NCBI GenBank assembly: GCA_016744775.1 | Contig: JADGDS010000001.1 | Location: 729,508 to 793,507, forward strand | Length of the DNA stretch: 64,000 nucleotides | Direction of reading: 5' to 3' | Origin: Candidatus Marithrix sp. | Lineage (GTDB): Bacteria; Pseudomonadota; Gammaproteobacteria; Beggiatoales; Beggiatoaceae | Part shown: in pieces, positions 26,607 through 35,774 of the stretch | Numbering within the stretch: position 1 is the first letter of the stretch | How the letters are laid out: every line of letters begins with the position of its first letter | Notes under the pieces: generated by a model | Told to the model about the DNA's origin: nothing | Database searches by the model: none | The model's input: the letters and a program-made list of their open reading frames with translations, nothing else | Translations under genes and position numbers: made by a program

Positions 26607-26609
26607 ATT

Positions 26610-27983
26610 TTATTCAGTGTTTTTATATTCGTTGTACATCCTAGATAATTCTTCTACCATATACAGAGGCAAGGAAAGTAACCTAAATTTTCCAGAGGCA
26701 TTGGGCAAGGAAATTGGAATTTCACATTCAGAAGGTGTATCAGCATTAAAGCGAACCCCATAATCAAGTTTTTTTTCCTGAATAAAAACATGGAGTGATT
26801 TTAGGGTACCCGTTTTGCCCGCTTTGATTTCCACCGGTATTATTTTTGAACCATAACTCAAGATATAGTCAATTTCTGCTGAAGATTGCCTCTTTTCTCT
26901 GCACCAATAAAACAACTCTGGTTCCTCATAAGATGGTCTGGCATAAAGCAAGTGTTGACCAATAAATTGTTCACATAGTGAACCTGAATTAACCAATGTG
27001 ACTTCATCAGCCGCTTCAATATCTGCATAGCTAACGCCACAAGCTTTGGTGAGTAATCCGACATCTAAAAATAAAGGCTTTTGCATCTTTTCATTGGTTT
27101 GCGCTCTTAGCGGAATACCATTGGCGGAGCTATGATAAACTGGATAATAAATCCTAGCTAATTCAAGCAAATGCAATACTTTTTTTAATTCAAAACTTTT
27201 TTCATTCGGATCCAAATTGACATATTTTAATTTTTGACCGATCTGAAAAGGCAATTTTTGAAAAACCTTTTGTATTATACTATGTTTAAAGTGGCGACCA
27301 TATTTACTAAAATCATCCCGATAGCTTAACAATATTGATTGCTTTATCATGTCAACTTCCAATAGTGAACCAGTATCCTTATAAACTTGAATCGCTTCAG
27401 GCATACCGCCAATGGCAAGATACAGTTTGAACATTTTCATTAATTCATCATGAACCACAAGCGGAAATTGCATACTAAAATGGTATTCTTCAATAAATTT
27501 TCCAAGTTGTTCTTTTCCAATGCCTTTCAAAAAATCCTTGAATTTTAATGGTCCCAAGTGCATATATTCAATTCTGCCAACCGGCATTGAAAATGAATGT
27601 TCTTCAAGAATAAAATCCAGCAAGGAACCAGCGGCAATGATATGAAGTTGGGGTAATATTTCATAAAAATAACGTAAAGTAGCGAGTACTTGTGGGGCAG
27701 CCTGAATTTCATCTAAAAAAATAAGCGTTTTGCCGGGAATGACTTTCTGCGAAGCTTTAAGTTCCAATAAGGTAATAATCTGCTTTGGATCTTTTGACTG
27801 AAAACAGGCAATGTAGTCATCATTCAATTCAAAGTTGATTTCCAAAATATCTAAGGCATAGGTTTGGGCAAACTGGCGAACAAGATATGACTTACCGACT
27901 TGCCTTGCTCCCCTAATGACTAGCGGCTTTCGTGTCTTCTTATCCTTCCACTTTCCCAGATAACTCAGCTCGGATCTTTTCAT
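26610..27983 (-). CDS. AAA_14 / DUF4143 ATP-binding protein, paralogue 1
   Basis: The 457-residue product has an N-terminal AAA ATPase (Walker A IRGARQVGKSY at 23-33, Walker B LIFLDEIQAAP near 87-97, GSLLDFILEEHSFSMPVGR). A C-terminal DUF4143 domain has a PD-(D/E)XK-like pattern: E370, D372 and VEIKAG (E385, K387). Such genes are common and mobile in bacteria and archaea, with unknown function. Two paralogues lie at 52994-54352 and 58103-59470. It abuts thiL, with 3 nt between. Confidence 0.85.
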   Translation of the reverse strand: MKRSELSYLGKWKDKKTRKPLVIRGARQVGKSYLVRQFAQTYALDILEINFELNDDYIACFQSKDPKQIITLLELKASQKVIPGKTLIFLDEIQAAPQVLATLRYFYEILPQLHIIAAGSLLDFILEEHSFSMPVGRIEYMHLGPLKFKDFLKGIGKEQLGKFIEEYHFSMQFPLVVHDELMKMFKLYLAIGGMPEAIQVYKDTGSLLEVDMIKQSILLSYRDDFSKYGRHFKHSIIQKVFQKLPFQIGQKLKYVNLDPNEKSFELKKVLHLLELARIYYPVYHSSANGIPLRAQTNEKMQKPLFLDVGLLTKACGVSYADIEAADEVTLVNSGSLCEQFIGQHLLYARPSYEEPELFYWCREKRQSSAEIDYILSYGSKIIPVEIKAGKTGTLKSLHVFIQEKKLDYGVRFNADTPSECEIPISLPNASGKFRLLSLPLYMVEELSRMYNEYKNTE

Positions 27984-28032
27984 GCTATTCCTAAATATTT
28001 AAAACTACCCCTTAATATATACTTAATTAGTA

Positions 28033-28081
28033 TTTTTGTAAAGGTACATTTATCCATAATTAATGTTTTTGTAAGGGAACA
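28033..28081 (-). promoter_or_regulatory. direct-repeat operator-like sites upstream of DUF4143 gene 1
   Basis: Two near copies of TTTTTGTAAnGGnACA start at 28033 and 28066, 33 bp apart, about three helical turns. They lie 50-98 nt upstream of the DUF4143 gene start. A comparable pair, also spaced 33 bp, precedes the second DUF4143 gene. Confidence 0.5.
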
Positions 28082-28136
28082 AATGCTAGCATATGTACAC
28101 AAAAATTTTAATAGATTCAGATGATCAGCTGAAAAA

Positions 28137-29354
28137 TCAACTTATTAATGATTTACCAGCCTTCTGAATCGTTTCACATCGCCAGTAAAATCCATCTTCA
28201 CGTTTTACTAATAAGTTTTTCCAATATAACTTTTTCAAAAATTCATCCATCAGAATAGTTTTATTAGCTACCTTATGTGTCGATAAATCTGTTTTTAGGA
28301 GTCTTATGTGGTTTTCAGTTTGAATAAATGGCGTAAATAAATCCTGAATTTCGGCTGTTGGTATCAATTGATCGGGAAAATTCTCTACTTCTAGACTATT
28401 TTGTTGATACCAATTAAAACATATATTCAATAATTTTAAATGCCCCCCGGTAATTTCCAAGAAATATTTAGCGATTTCTGAACTTAAATCTGCATTTGAA
28501 TAACTAAATTTATAAAATAATTGAATGTCTTCATAGCTCCATTCTGGCCAATAAGATATGATTGCATCATTTAGTAAAGAATGAACGTTATCAGCGCGAC
28601 TTAATTCTTCTAGTTTCTCTCTTCCAAACAAGAGAAGATGTAATTGTTTATGACATTCGGTATGAATACTTCTTAAAATAGCCGCTAAAGTGTTTCTGGT
28701 TTCAAGCGATAAATGTTCAAAACGGCTTATAAAACAGAAATAAGGTTTTTTATTTTGTTTGACTTTTTGAATAAAAGCATTTCTAAAATCACTGCTATTA
28801 GAAATATTAGAACTAAATCCAAACAATTTGCCTAATTCAATATAAAAACTATTTTCATCTGCATAATCAGGTAATCTCACAAAACGATAACGTTCTTCTG
28901 CATAATGGTCAATAATTACTGAACGAATATAATTATCAATTAAAGGAAAATCTTGCTGAGATAACAAAATAATTGGGTAGAGATGAGCTACAGAAAATTT
29001 ATCAAGTAAAAAATTGATAAATTTTATTTTTTCTTCGGGTAGTTTTAGTTTTTGAAAACAAGGTTTAGGCGTAACAGGTAACTGAATTTTTCCACAACGT
29101 GCAGCATCAAGCAATTTTTGTCCATCTTCAACATTCATCTCAAAAATTTTTACAAGAATATGTACAACATTACAATTTTTATCACTGGGTTTGCTTTTAT
29201 TAGTGCGCCATTGATCGAACATTTCTCGATTACTTCCGCAATTTAACTTAATATTATTTTCTTTGGCATGTTTTTTTACCATGTTTGCCAAGTCTTGACT
29301 AGAGAAGCCTTTTTCTTTTACATACTTATTTAATAATTCAGAAAATTCAGACAT
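28137..29354 (-). CDS. HTH protein with a degenerate ATPase domain
   Basis: The product (405 residues from the ATG at 29354) has an N-terminal helix-turn-helix-like segment (about 1-85; FSELLNKYVKEKGFSSQDLANMV, then MFDQWRTNKSKPSDKN, then LLDAAR) of the XRE type seen in front of STAND ATPases. The next part looks like an AAA/STAND domain, with KPYFCFISRFEHL at a Walker B position and QLHLLLFGREKLEEL at a sensor position. The expected P-loop site reads ILLSQQDFPLIDNY, without the GxxxxGKT motif, so ATP binding is doubtful. The start is chosen because GAGGA lies about 8 nt upstream. It follows the WD40-STAND gene by 78 nt on the same strand. Confidence 0.6.
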   Translation of the reverse strand: MSEFSELLNKYVKEKGFSSQDLANMVKKHAKENNIKLNCGSNREMFDQWRTNKSKPSDKNCNVVHILVKIFEMNVEDGQKLLDAARCGKIQLPVTPKPCFQKLKLPEEKIKFINFLLDKFSVAHLYPIILLSQQDFPLIDNYIRSVIIDHYAEERYRFVRLPDYADENSFYIELGKLFGFSSNISNSSDFRNAFIQKVKQNKKPYFCFISRFEHLSLETRNTLAAILRSIHTECHKQLHLLLFGREKLEELSRADNVHSLLNDAIISYWPEWSYEDIQLFYKFSYSNADLSSEIAKYFLEITGGHLKLLNICFNWYQQNSLEVENFPDQLIPTAEIQDLFTPFIQTENHIRLLKTDLSTHKVANKTILMDEFLKKLYWKNLLVKREDGFYWRCETIQKAGKSLIS

Positions 29355-29379
29355 TTCTTCTTCCTCTTTTTGATAGGAA

Positions 29380-29420
29380 TCCAAGATTTATCTTGTAAAA
29401 TTTCCAAACTAAAGTTTGGA
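29380..29420. repeat. short palindromes flanking the WD40-STAND gene
   Basis: Two small palindromes, TCCAAGAT-TT-ATCTTG and TCCAAACT-AA-AGTTTGGA (29403-29420), lie downstream of the WD40-STAND gene. A perfect relative, TCCAAGATAAATCTTGGA, lies upstream of it at 32227-32244. The three may be one repeat family. Confidence 0.7.
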
Positions 29421-29432
29421 CTCCTATTTTAG

Positions 29433-32198
29433 TTATATATCTAACCCTAGAATGAGCCTTTCAATATTTTCTTCTAGTAAATTTTCTCGTAATAAAGGGA
29501 CGGCATAAATATATTGCCCATGTTCAACTTTTTTAAATACAAATTCTAAGCTTAAGCGAGCCAATGCTTTTTTCACATTTTCTCTATTATGTGTAAATTG
29601 GTAAGCCTTTAGATTATCTAACACCGTTTCTAAAGTAAAACTACCTTGTTGAACAGTAGTATAAACTATCATTTTATCTAATAGTTTTTCATTAGAACTT
29701 GGCGCAACGCCTTCCCAAGCCAAAAAAGCTTGTTGCAATTGATCATCTTGCAATACTTTATCTAGCATAGCTTTATCAATTACAGTTGTATTGTTTAAAT
29801 TAGAGACAAGCAAATGACAAATTCGCGCAATTAAATTTGCTCGCTGCCCGGTTTGTTCAATGATATATTTAGTTAATTGTTCATTTATTGAAATATTTAA
29901 TGCGTCTAAAGGTTTAACAATTAAATCTTGACAAGCTTCCTCTTCTAATTCTCCTAAAGTAATTATTTCACCAAAATTTCTAAGTGGTGAATAATATTCA
30001 AGTAGAGCCGATTCATATAAATGCCAAACACCAGCTAGAATAAAGTAACATTTGCCTTTAGTGCTTAAACTACGCAATTTATGCAAGTTAAGATAATCGC
30101 GTTGCTTTTCATATTTTATCAGTGCATCAGTTTCGTCCAATAGGAATATGTGGACTTTGTCCAAATCATCTAAGTAATTGCTAATTTGTTCAAAGTTTGT
30201 CTCCGCATTTAAATTTAAGCAATTTGCTAATTGTTCGACTATATCAGCATTGTATAAACAAAGATAATGAATCTCTAAATCTGTTCTTTTTTTATTATAC
30301 TGTAACTGTAAATAATTAAGTAAGCTTGTTTTACCGATTTGTCGCCCTCCTATAATCAAATAATTTCTTAATTGGCTACTCAGAATGTCAGAGATAATAT
30401 TAGTACGTCCAAAAAAAGATTCTTCTTTTGATAAGCCCCCAGCCATTTGATAAGGAGAAATTTTAACTAAACTCAGTTGACTCGAAACTATGCGGCTAAA
30501 AGTTTCTATTGGCGTTGCTGATAATAACCATTTGGTTAATTCAACTTCATCTGGAACAATCCATTCATTACTACGATCTTTTCCATAATAGCCTAAACTC
30601 TGCTGCTTATCTTGTTCAAGCGTAATAATAATAACTTTTTTAGTCTGAAAAATATCTTCATATTCCAATTCATGCACAATATCACTAACCAATAAATGTT
30701 TTTTCGGAAAGTAAAACAAGCAATTATCTAAGTTTAAACGGAATGGAGGTAATTTAATTAAAAATACTTGCGGCGTTTGAGGTTCAATGTCTGACATCAG
30801 ACGTTGTACTAGAATGTTAGCTTGTTCTTCGGGTGTCGCGTTAATAAATGTAATGGCTTGCTCGAATGTTTTGGGTGATATTTTACATTCAGATAATATT
30901 GTATTTAGTCGCCCGGTAATTTGCAATAATCGTTTTGCTTCTGGTAGTTGTTGCACAGAAATATTTAGCAACTCTTGTGGATTGGCAGATAGTTTTAATG
31001 TGATTGGATGTTTATAAACACGCACATAAAACCATAAAATTACAGCAATCAAAATTGATGCTACGAAAAAAAATAGACTATAAAAATTTTTTAATAAAGT
31101 TACAAAATCAACCGGAGGATTAGTTTTTAAGCAAGTTTGTTGATTATAATCACAACTTAGCCATTCTTTAGGAGTTGCACTCATTACTAATAAATCCTGT
31201 AGTTGTCCTTGCAAATCATAAATTCTTACAGTGCCATCCATTAAACTAACAGCAATTCTATCTTCTGTTTTATTTAAATCCACACGAGTAATTGTTTGAT
31301 AAATTTTGATTTCTTTTTCTATGGTTTGTTCAGGTATTTTTTGAATAGTAACTTTATTTTGAAAAGAACTAGAAATTAAGCGTTTGCCATTTTGGAAAAA
31401 AATAAGTTGGCTAGTCCAACTATCATGTTTTATTACATGGGTTAATTTTTCAGTATTTATTTCAATCAATTTAACATGACCATCTTGAAATCCTATTGCT
31501 AATAATTGTTTATCAGTACTTAATTCAATACTAGTAATAGGTAAGTTATACTGAAAAGTATTTTCAATACTTCCAGTTTTCCAATGCCAAATATTGACAG
31601 AACCGTCAAATGAACCTGAAACTAGCGATTGATTATCTTCACTAAAAATAATGTATGAAACAGCCTGTTTATGCTTTTTTAGACGCTTAACTATTTTATT
31701 TTGTTGAATATCCCATATCACAATATCGTTGCTACCTTCTTTATCAGCAAATACTGCAACCGCTAAATGTGTACCATCAGGGCTAAAAGCAACTTTCATT
31801 ATTCGCTCATGTAACGAAAAGCTTTGTATTTGTTGCATTTTATGAATATTCCATATTCGTACAATTCTATCATCATATCCTCCAGTGGCTAAAAGTGAGC
31901 CGTCAGGGCTGAATGCAACATCTATCAATAAATGTTTATGAGCAGTTAAAGTTGATAATTTGTTTTCAGCAAAATCCCAGAGATGAACCAAACCATTTTG
32001 CAAGCCCAAAGCAACTTGGGTAGGATGTTGAGGATTAAATCTAACTGTGGTTATGGACGTAGTCGCTTCTAATTTTTTAATCAGTTGTTTTGGCTTATCC
32101 GTATTCTGTATATTGAAAGTAGATTGTTTTTGACAGCCACTTAATAAAATAATGGATATTATTGCAAATAATAAAATTGGTTTAAAGATGTATCGCAT
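29433..32198 (-). CDS. periplasmic WD40 - transmembrane - cytoplasmic STAND-type ATPase
   Basis: The 921-residue product has a signal segment (about 5-21) with a lipobox-like LLSGC. WD40 repeats follow from about 45 to 335; VHLWDF, VRIWNI, IVIWDI, VNIWHW and VRIYDL mark propeller blades. A single membrane helix (about 370-392, YSLFFFVASILIAVILWFYV) leads to a cytoplasmic part with an AAA/STAND ATPase. Its Walker A is IIGGRQIGKTS (615-625) and its Walker B is VHIFLLDETDAL (682-693), followed by helical and winged-helix-like segments to the end. The layout implies a sensor outside and an ATPase switch inside. It is upstream of the HTH/degenerate-ATPase gene. The function is unknown. Confidence 0.78.
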   Translation of the reverse strand: MRYIFKPILLFAIISIILLSGCQKQSTFNIQNTDKPKQLIKKLEATTSITTVRFNPQHPTQVALGLQNGLVHLWDFAENKLSTLTAHKHLLIDVAFSPDGSLLATGGYDDRIVRIWNIHKMQQIQSFSLHERIMKVAFSPDGTHLAVAVFADKEGSNDIVIWDIQQNKIVKRLKKHKQAVSYIIFSEDNQSLVSGSFDGSVNIWHWKTGSIENTFQYNLPITSIELSTDKQLLAIGFQDGHVKLIEINTEKLTHVIKHDSWTSQLIFFQNGKRLISSSFQNKVTIQKIPEQTIEKEIKIYQTITRVDLNKTEDRIAVSLMDGTVRIYDLQGQLQDLLVMSATPKEWLSCDYNQQTCLKTNPPVDFVTLLKNFYSLFFFVASILIAVILWFYVRVYKHPITLKLSANPQELLNISVQQLPEAKRLLQITGRLNTILSECKISPKTFEQAITFINATPEEQANILVQRLMSDIEPQTPQVFLIKLPPFRLNLDNCLFYFPKKHLLVSDIVHELEYEDIFQTKKVIIITLEQDKQQSLGYYGKDRSNEWIVPDEVELTKWLLSATPIETFSRIVSSQLSLVKISPYQMAGGLSKEESFFGRTNIISDILSSQLRNYLIIGGRQIGKTSLLNYLQLQYNKKRTDLEIHYLCLYNADIVEQLANCLNLNAETNFEQISNYLDDLDKVHIFLLDETDALIKYEKQRDYLNLHKLRSLSTKGKCYFILAGVWHLYESALLEYYSPLRNFGEIITLGELEEEACQDLIVKPLDALNISINEQLTKYIIEQTGQRANLIARICHLLVSNLNNTTVIDKAMLDKVLQDDQLQQAFLAWEGVAPSSNEKLLDKMIVYTTVQQGSFTLETVLDNLKAYQFTHNRENVKKALARLSLEFVFKKVEHGQYIYAVPLLRENLLEENIERLILGLDI

Positions 32199-32322
32199 GA
32201 GTTTATTTTCTAGTTATTTTAGTTTGTCCAAGATAAATCTTGGATTCCATTATTTAGTTTTTGATCGTAATATGTATGATAAAATCAAATATTTATATTG
32301 ATTTGTACAACGGAGAAATTTT

Positions 32323-32970
32323 ATGCGCTTATTTTGTATCACGTTTTGTTTAATTGGTTTGTATTACCCAGTTATTTCTATAGCATTTGATTGTAACATG
32401 CCAATCGCTAGTTTTTTCAACTCGCAGGCTATTTTAAAAATTCCCAGCAAAATAGAAGGGGAAAGAGTTAAATCTATTCAAGCTTTAGTTTATTTTCGTG
32501 AATCTCATGGTGGTTATCAGTCTTGTTTTAGTTTAAAAAACTTAAAGAATGATAACAGAATTGATTTATTTTGTGAAAAAAAATGGTCAGATCATCCAAT
32601 GATTTTTAGAGGGGGTAATGATTGGTTAGGCACTGTTGAAGGAGGAATTTTAGGAGATCAACCTCCAGTTAAAGTCATATCCCTTGCGCCAGAAACACCT
32701 TACCAAATGGTGATTTGGGGTCATCTTCCGCCTCATGAGGAGATTGCTGACACGGTTAAAACTAATTTCAATGATCCCATTCCTGATGGAAATTTTAGTT
32801 TATTTACTTTTTATGAAGAAACAAAACTCAATAAAATAAAGTCTTTGACTTTTAAACATGCCCAAATTGGTGTTTCTACTATCCTTGGTTTTGAAGATAA
32901 ATATATGCCAGAACTAGAAAATGACTACAACGATATTATTTTGGAAATGTGTTTACGGATTGATTTTTAA
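32323..32970 (+). CDS. exported protein with a DUF4114-like end
   Basis: The 215-residue product has a signal peptide (MRLFCITFCLIGLYYPVISIA, cut near residue 21). Most of it is unlike anything I can name, but the C-terminal GFEDKYMPELENDYNDIILEM matches the acidic, probably calcium-binding end of DUF4114 domains found in surface proteins. The mature part has at least four cysteines. It is preceded by a palindrome and followed by a long repeat-rich gap, so it stands alone. Confidence 0.62.
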   Translation: MRLFCITFCLIGLYYPVISIAFDCNMPIASFFNSQAILKIPSKIEGERVKSIQALVYFRESHGGYQSCFSLKNLKNDNRIDLFCEKKWSDHPMIFRGGNDWLGTVEGGILGDQPPVKVISLAPETPYQMVIWGHLPPHEEIADTVKTNFNDPIPDGNFSLFTFYEETKLNKIKSLTFKHAQIGVSTILGFEDKYMPELENDYNDIILEMCLRIDF

Positions 32971-33649
32971 AGAATGTAAGTAAAACTTACGCTTTGTAAG
33001 CAAGACTTACATAGACAACCAATGAAAATTCTTTATAATATTATGTAAGTGGGTGGAGCTTCGCTACAACCCACCATTTATAATATGAAGTGGTGATGGT
33101 GGGTTGGGCGTTCTGCAACTTTGTTGTGTTTCACTCTACCTGCCCTACTCATCAATGCCATTTACTTAATATTAATTCCTTGATTTTATTTAAATAAAGA
33201 TTAGTTTATTCCGTAAATTAGTTGTACTTAATAAAAAAAATTAATAGTACAACGAATTTACGGAATAAACGAAACGGAGTCACGGAGCTGAGCGGAGTAA
33301 ACTGAGTCAGCGCAGCTAATTTTTTTATGAATTAATAAAGTTAAATAATTAAATAAAATCAATTCGAGGTTCAAGTTTTTTTTCAAAAAACTTGAACCTC
33401 GAATATCATATTCTTAAGTCAATGGCAATGACCCTACTCATGCTAACAATTGGTTCGAGTATCTGTAGGGTCGGTGGAGTTTACGGAACCGACCAACGGC
33501 GTTGATACGATATGAAATAACGGAGCCACAGAGTTCGATGCAAATGTTTTTTTCAAAAACTTTTGCATCGAACGTTAAATGGTCGGTTATCACCGACCCT
33601 ACAAGGATTTAGTCAGCCCAACCTACTTATTTATACACATGGAAATATT
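32971..33649. repeat. palindrome-rich intergenic region
   Basis: This 679-base gap holds no gene but several inverted repeats. One is 33204-33219 with 33255-33270 (GTTTATTCCGTAAATT). Another is 33363-33381 with 33385-33403 (19-bp stem, GAGGTTCAAG). A third is 33533-33544 with 33562-33573 (GTTCGATGCAAA). A further pair, GTAGGGTCGGTG at 33467-33478 and its complement at 33591-33602, encloses the third. A longer pair (33180-33193 and 33349-33362, TTGATTTTATTTAA) surrounds the first. Several look like nested insertions. The lipoprotein promoter is probably in the last ~50 bases. Confidence 0.75.
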
Positions 33650-34306
33650 ATGAAATTATATAAACCGATAATAAGCTTATTTTTATTGTTACTAATTAGC
33701 GGCTGTGTTTCTAATTCCGCTACTAAAGGTGCCTTAGCAGGGGCAATTTATGGAACCGTTCAAGGCGACTATAAAACTGCTGCAAAAGGTGCGGCTATTG
33801 GCGGATTGTTAGGTGGTATAAATGATGTTATGCGACCAAATCCTAATCAATCCCAAAGGATACCAACTAGAAATGTCAATCAACAAAATATTATCTTAGC
33901 GGCTGAGCGAAAAGCTACTCGCAATGGGAATAAAATATTATACACTGGAAGACGAATGACACAGATTCAAAAATCTATTATTCCCGGATCATGTTGGGAT
34001 TATGCTAATGAAGTTTATAATCGTGCTGGTTATTCAAATCGACCAAGCAAGCGTCAAACTATTTTTAAAGCTGGTAAAAGTGGACCATATGTTAGTAGAA
34101 ATAAGATTCAGCCGGGCGATTTTCTTTATTATATCAATCATTCCTATGGAAATATTGAGCATAGTGCAATATTTGTAGATTGGTTAGATTACCGTAAAAA
34201 AACAGCTTTAATGCTAAGTTATGGCGGAGAAAGTCGTCAAGAACCAGCGCGTTATCGCCCATATGATTTATCTAGTGTATATCGTGTTATTAGAGCTAAA
34301 AATTAA
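33650..34306 (+). CDS. NlpC/P60- or CHAP-like lipoprotein with glycine zipper
   Basis: The 218-residue product has a lipobox (LLISGC, Cys19) and a glycine-zipper segment (KGALAGAIYGTVQGDYKTAA). A papain-fold domain looks likely: GSCWDYANEVYNRAGY near residue 115 places a Cys at a helix start, and GNIEHSAIFVDWLD near 170 supplies a His. This fits NlpC/P60 or CHAP amidases that cut peptidoglycan. The family call is moderate. The ATG at 33650 is chosen because an earlier TTG at 33563 is inside a palindrome. The three following genes are closely spaced and also exported. Confidence 0.65.
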   Translation: MKLYKPIISLFLLLLISGCVSNSATKGALAGAIYGTVQGDYKTAAKGAAIGGLLGGINDVMRPNPNQSQRIPTRNVNQQNIILAAERKATRNGNKILYTGRRMTQIQKSIIPGSCWDYANEVYNRAGYSNRPSKRQTIFKAGKSGPYVSRNKIQPGDFLYYINHSYGNIEHSAIFVDWLDYRKKTALMLSYGGESRQEPARYRPYDLSSVYRVIRAKN

Positions 34307-34325
34307 CTTATAGTTTAAGAGGTAG

Positions 34326-35117
34326 ATGATGAAAAAATTATTATGTGCAGCCGGTTTACTTATAACTAGCAATGCTTATACCGATGAAAATGCCAAAATA
34401 GATTTTTCAAAGGCATATGTGATTCCATATGAATCAGGGGTCAATACTTTAAGTCTCGGTGGAGTAACAACTTTATGGGATAATTTGTTTTATGACGTTC
34501 AATTTAAATTACTTGATAATTATAATTTAGCCATTGTTGGAGCGTTAAAGAAAGCCTCACCTAAAGAGCAACTTGAACAAAAATTGCGTAATACTATTTG
34601 GAAAGGTAAATATTTGATCAATGATCAAGTTCACTTAACCGCTTTACAATTAGATATTGTTCAAAATGGCTATGTCGGTGGGCGTATCTTACATTCAGAT
34701 GCAGCAAAAGCATCAGAATATGATCATTATCTTGAAGCTGTTGTGACAGGTGATATTCTGTCACAATATAAAATTGACGGCAAATTTGTTGATATTGATT
34801 ATATTTCTCAAGAAGTTCTTGATAAACTGCCCTCAAATACAGCTACGCGCTATTTGATTCGCATTAAACGTGTCAGAGCTATCGGTTTTAAAAATGAAGC
34901 TAATGATAATGCTTGGAGTACCAATCGGGAATATAGGATGATACTTGAAGGAGATCAATTGAAGGGTGTTGTTGGTATTCCTAATGATGTTTATGGTTCC
35001 AGTGATGGCACCTCTGAAAATGGGGAAATTACTTTAAGCTTATCACAGTCTTGTTTTAATGTTAGAAGACGCGCTTCTCCCGAAGAACGGCTTTTTGATG
35101 TGGCATTTTCAAGATAA
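34326..35117 (+). CDS. exported protein of unknown function
   Basis: The 263-residue product has a signal peptide (KKLLCAAGLLITSNAYT) and no recognisable domain. It alternates short beta-prone stretches with charged loops; VHLTALQLDIVQNGYVGGRILHSD and YLIRIKRVRAIGF are notable, and one cysteine remains near the C-terminus. Two ATG codons are adjacent (34326 and 34329) behind AGAGGTAG, and the second has better spacing. It lies 19 nt after the lipoprotein gene and 9 nt before the transglycosylase-like gene, so it is likely part of that operon. Confidence 0.6.
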   Translation: MMKKLLCAAGLLITSNAYTDENAKIDFSKAYVIPYESGVNTLSLGGVTTLWDNLFYDVQFKLLDNYNLAIVGALKKASPKEQLEQKLRNTIWKGKYLINDQVHLTALQLDIVQNGYVGGRILHSDAAKASEYDHYLEAVVTGDILSQYKIDGKFVDIDYISQEVLDKLPSNTATRYLIRIKRVRAIGFKNEANDNAWSTNREYRMILEGDQLKGVVGIPNDVYGSSDGTSENGEITLSLSQSCFNVRRRASPEERLFDVAFSR

Positions 35118-35126
35118 ATTATTATT

Positions 35127-35771
35127 ATGCGCTTGTCTCAAATTATTATACTTATATTGACTTTTATAGCTAGTTTATCAAACGCAGTGTTTGCTGAAAA
35201 AGCGGATATTACTTTACAAAAGATAAAAAAATATCAGCCGTTCATTCAACGGGCGGCATCAATATTTAATATTCGTCCTGATTATTTGTCAGCAGTTATC
35301 TATACGGAACGAACTTTGAATTATGATTGGACAGATGATGCTTGGGATGTAACTATGGCAAAACTAGGTAAAAATAGTTCAATAGGATTCTGTCAAATAA
35401 AGTTAAAAACAGCTTATTTCATCGAACGTAAGTTACATGATCCTGACAGTGTTTTTTACTTGGGACAAGTGCATGAAAACACCATGACTATCAGTAAGAG
35501 CGTTGCAGAATTAATAGATAAACTGATGACAACTAAGCTCAATATTTTATATGCAGCAGCTTATCTAAAAATGATGCAAACTCGATGGAAAAATGTAGGA
35601 TTTCCAATCAATAACCGTCCAGATATATTAGGCACTTTATATTCAGCAGGTTTATATAACAATGATGGCACAGAACGTTTTCCCCGCAAAAATCCACAAG
35701 CAAATGTATTTGGAAAAAAAGTACATGATGCTGTGGTTTTATTTCAATTTTTTAAAAAAGAAGGAGTATAA
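35127..35771 (+). CDS. lytic transglycosylase-like exported protein
   Basis: The 214-residue product has a signal peptide (IIILILTFIASLSNAVFA) and a region like the SLT lysozyme-type fold. IRPDYLSAVIYTERTLNYDW places a Glu at the catalytic position, and SSIGFCQIKLKTAYFIE resembles the family GxxQI segment that follows. Such enzymes cleave peptidoglycan glycan strands in the periplasm. The family call is an inference from motif order. The gene ends 3 nt before the CAP-domain gene. Confidence 0.6.
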   Translation: MRLSQIIILILTFIASLSNAVFAEKADITLQKIKKYQPFIQRAASIFNIRPDYLSAVIYTERTLNYDWTDDAWDVTMAKLGKNSSIGFCQIKLKTAYFIERKLHDPDSVFYLGQVHENTMTISKSVAELIDKLMTTKLNILYAAAYLKMMQTRWKNVGFPINNRPDILGTLYSAGLYNNDGTERFPRKNPQANVFGKKVHDAVVLFQFFKKEGV

Positions 35772-35774
35772 ATA

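Noticed and set aside
33440-33470. Possible tRNA because of GGTTCGAGTATC
   Set aside because: No acceptor or anticodon arm can be built around the TpsiC-like word; it lies among palindromic repeats.
33563-33649. TTG-start extension of the NlpC-like lipoprotein
   Set aside because: It begins inside a palindrome and would place 29 residues before the lipoprotein signal.
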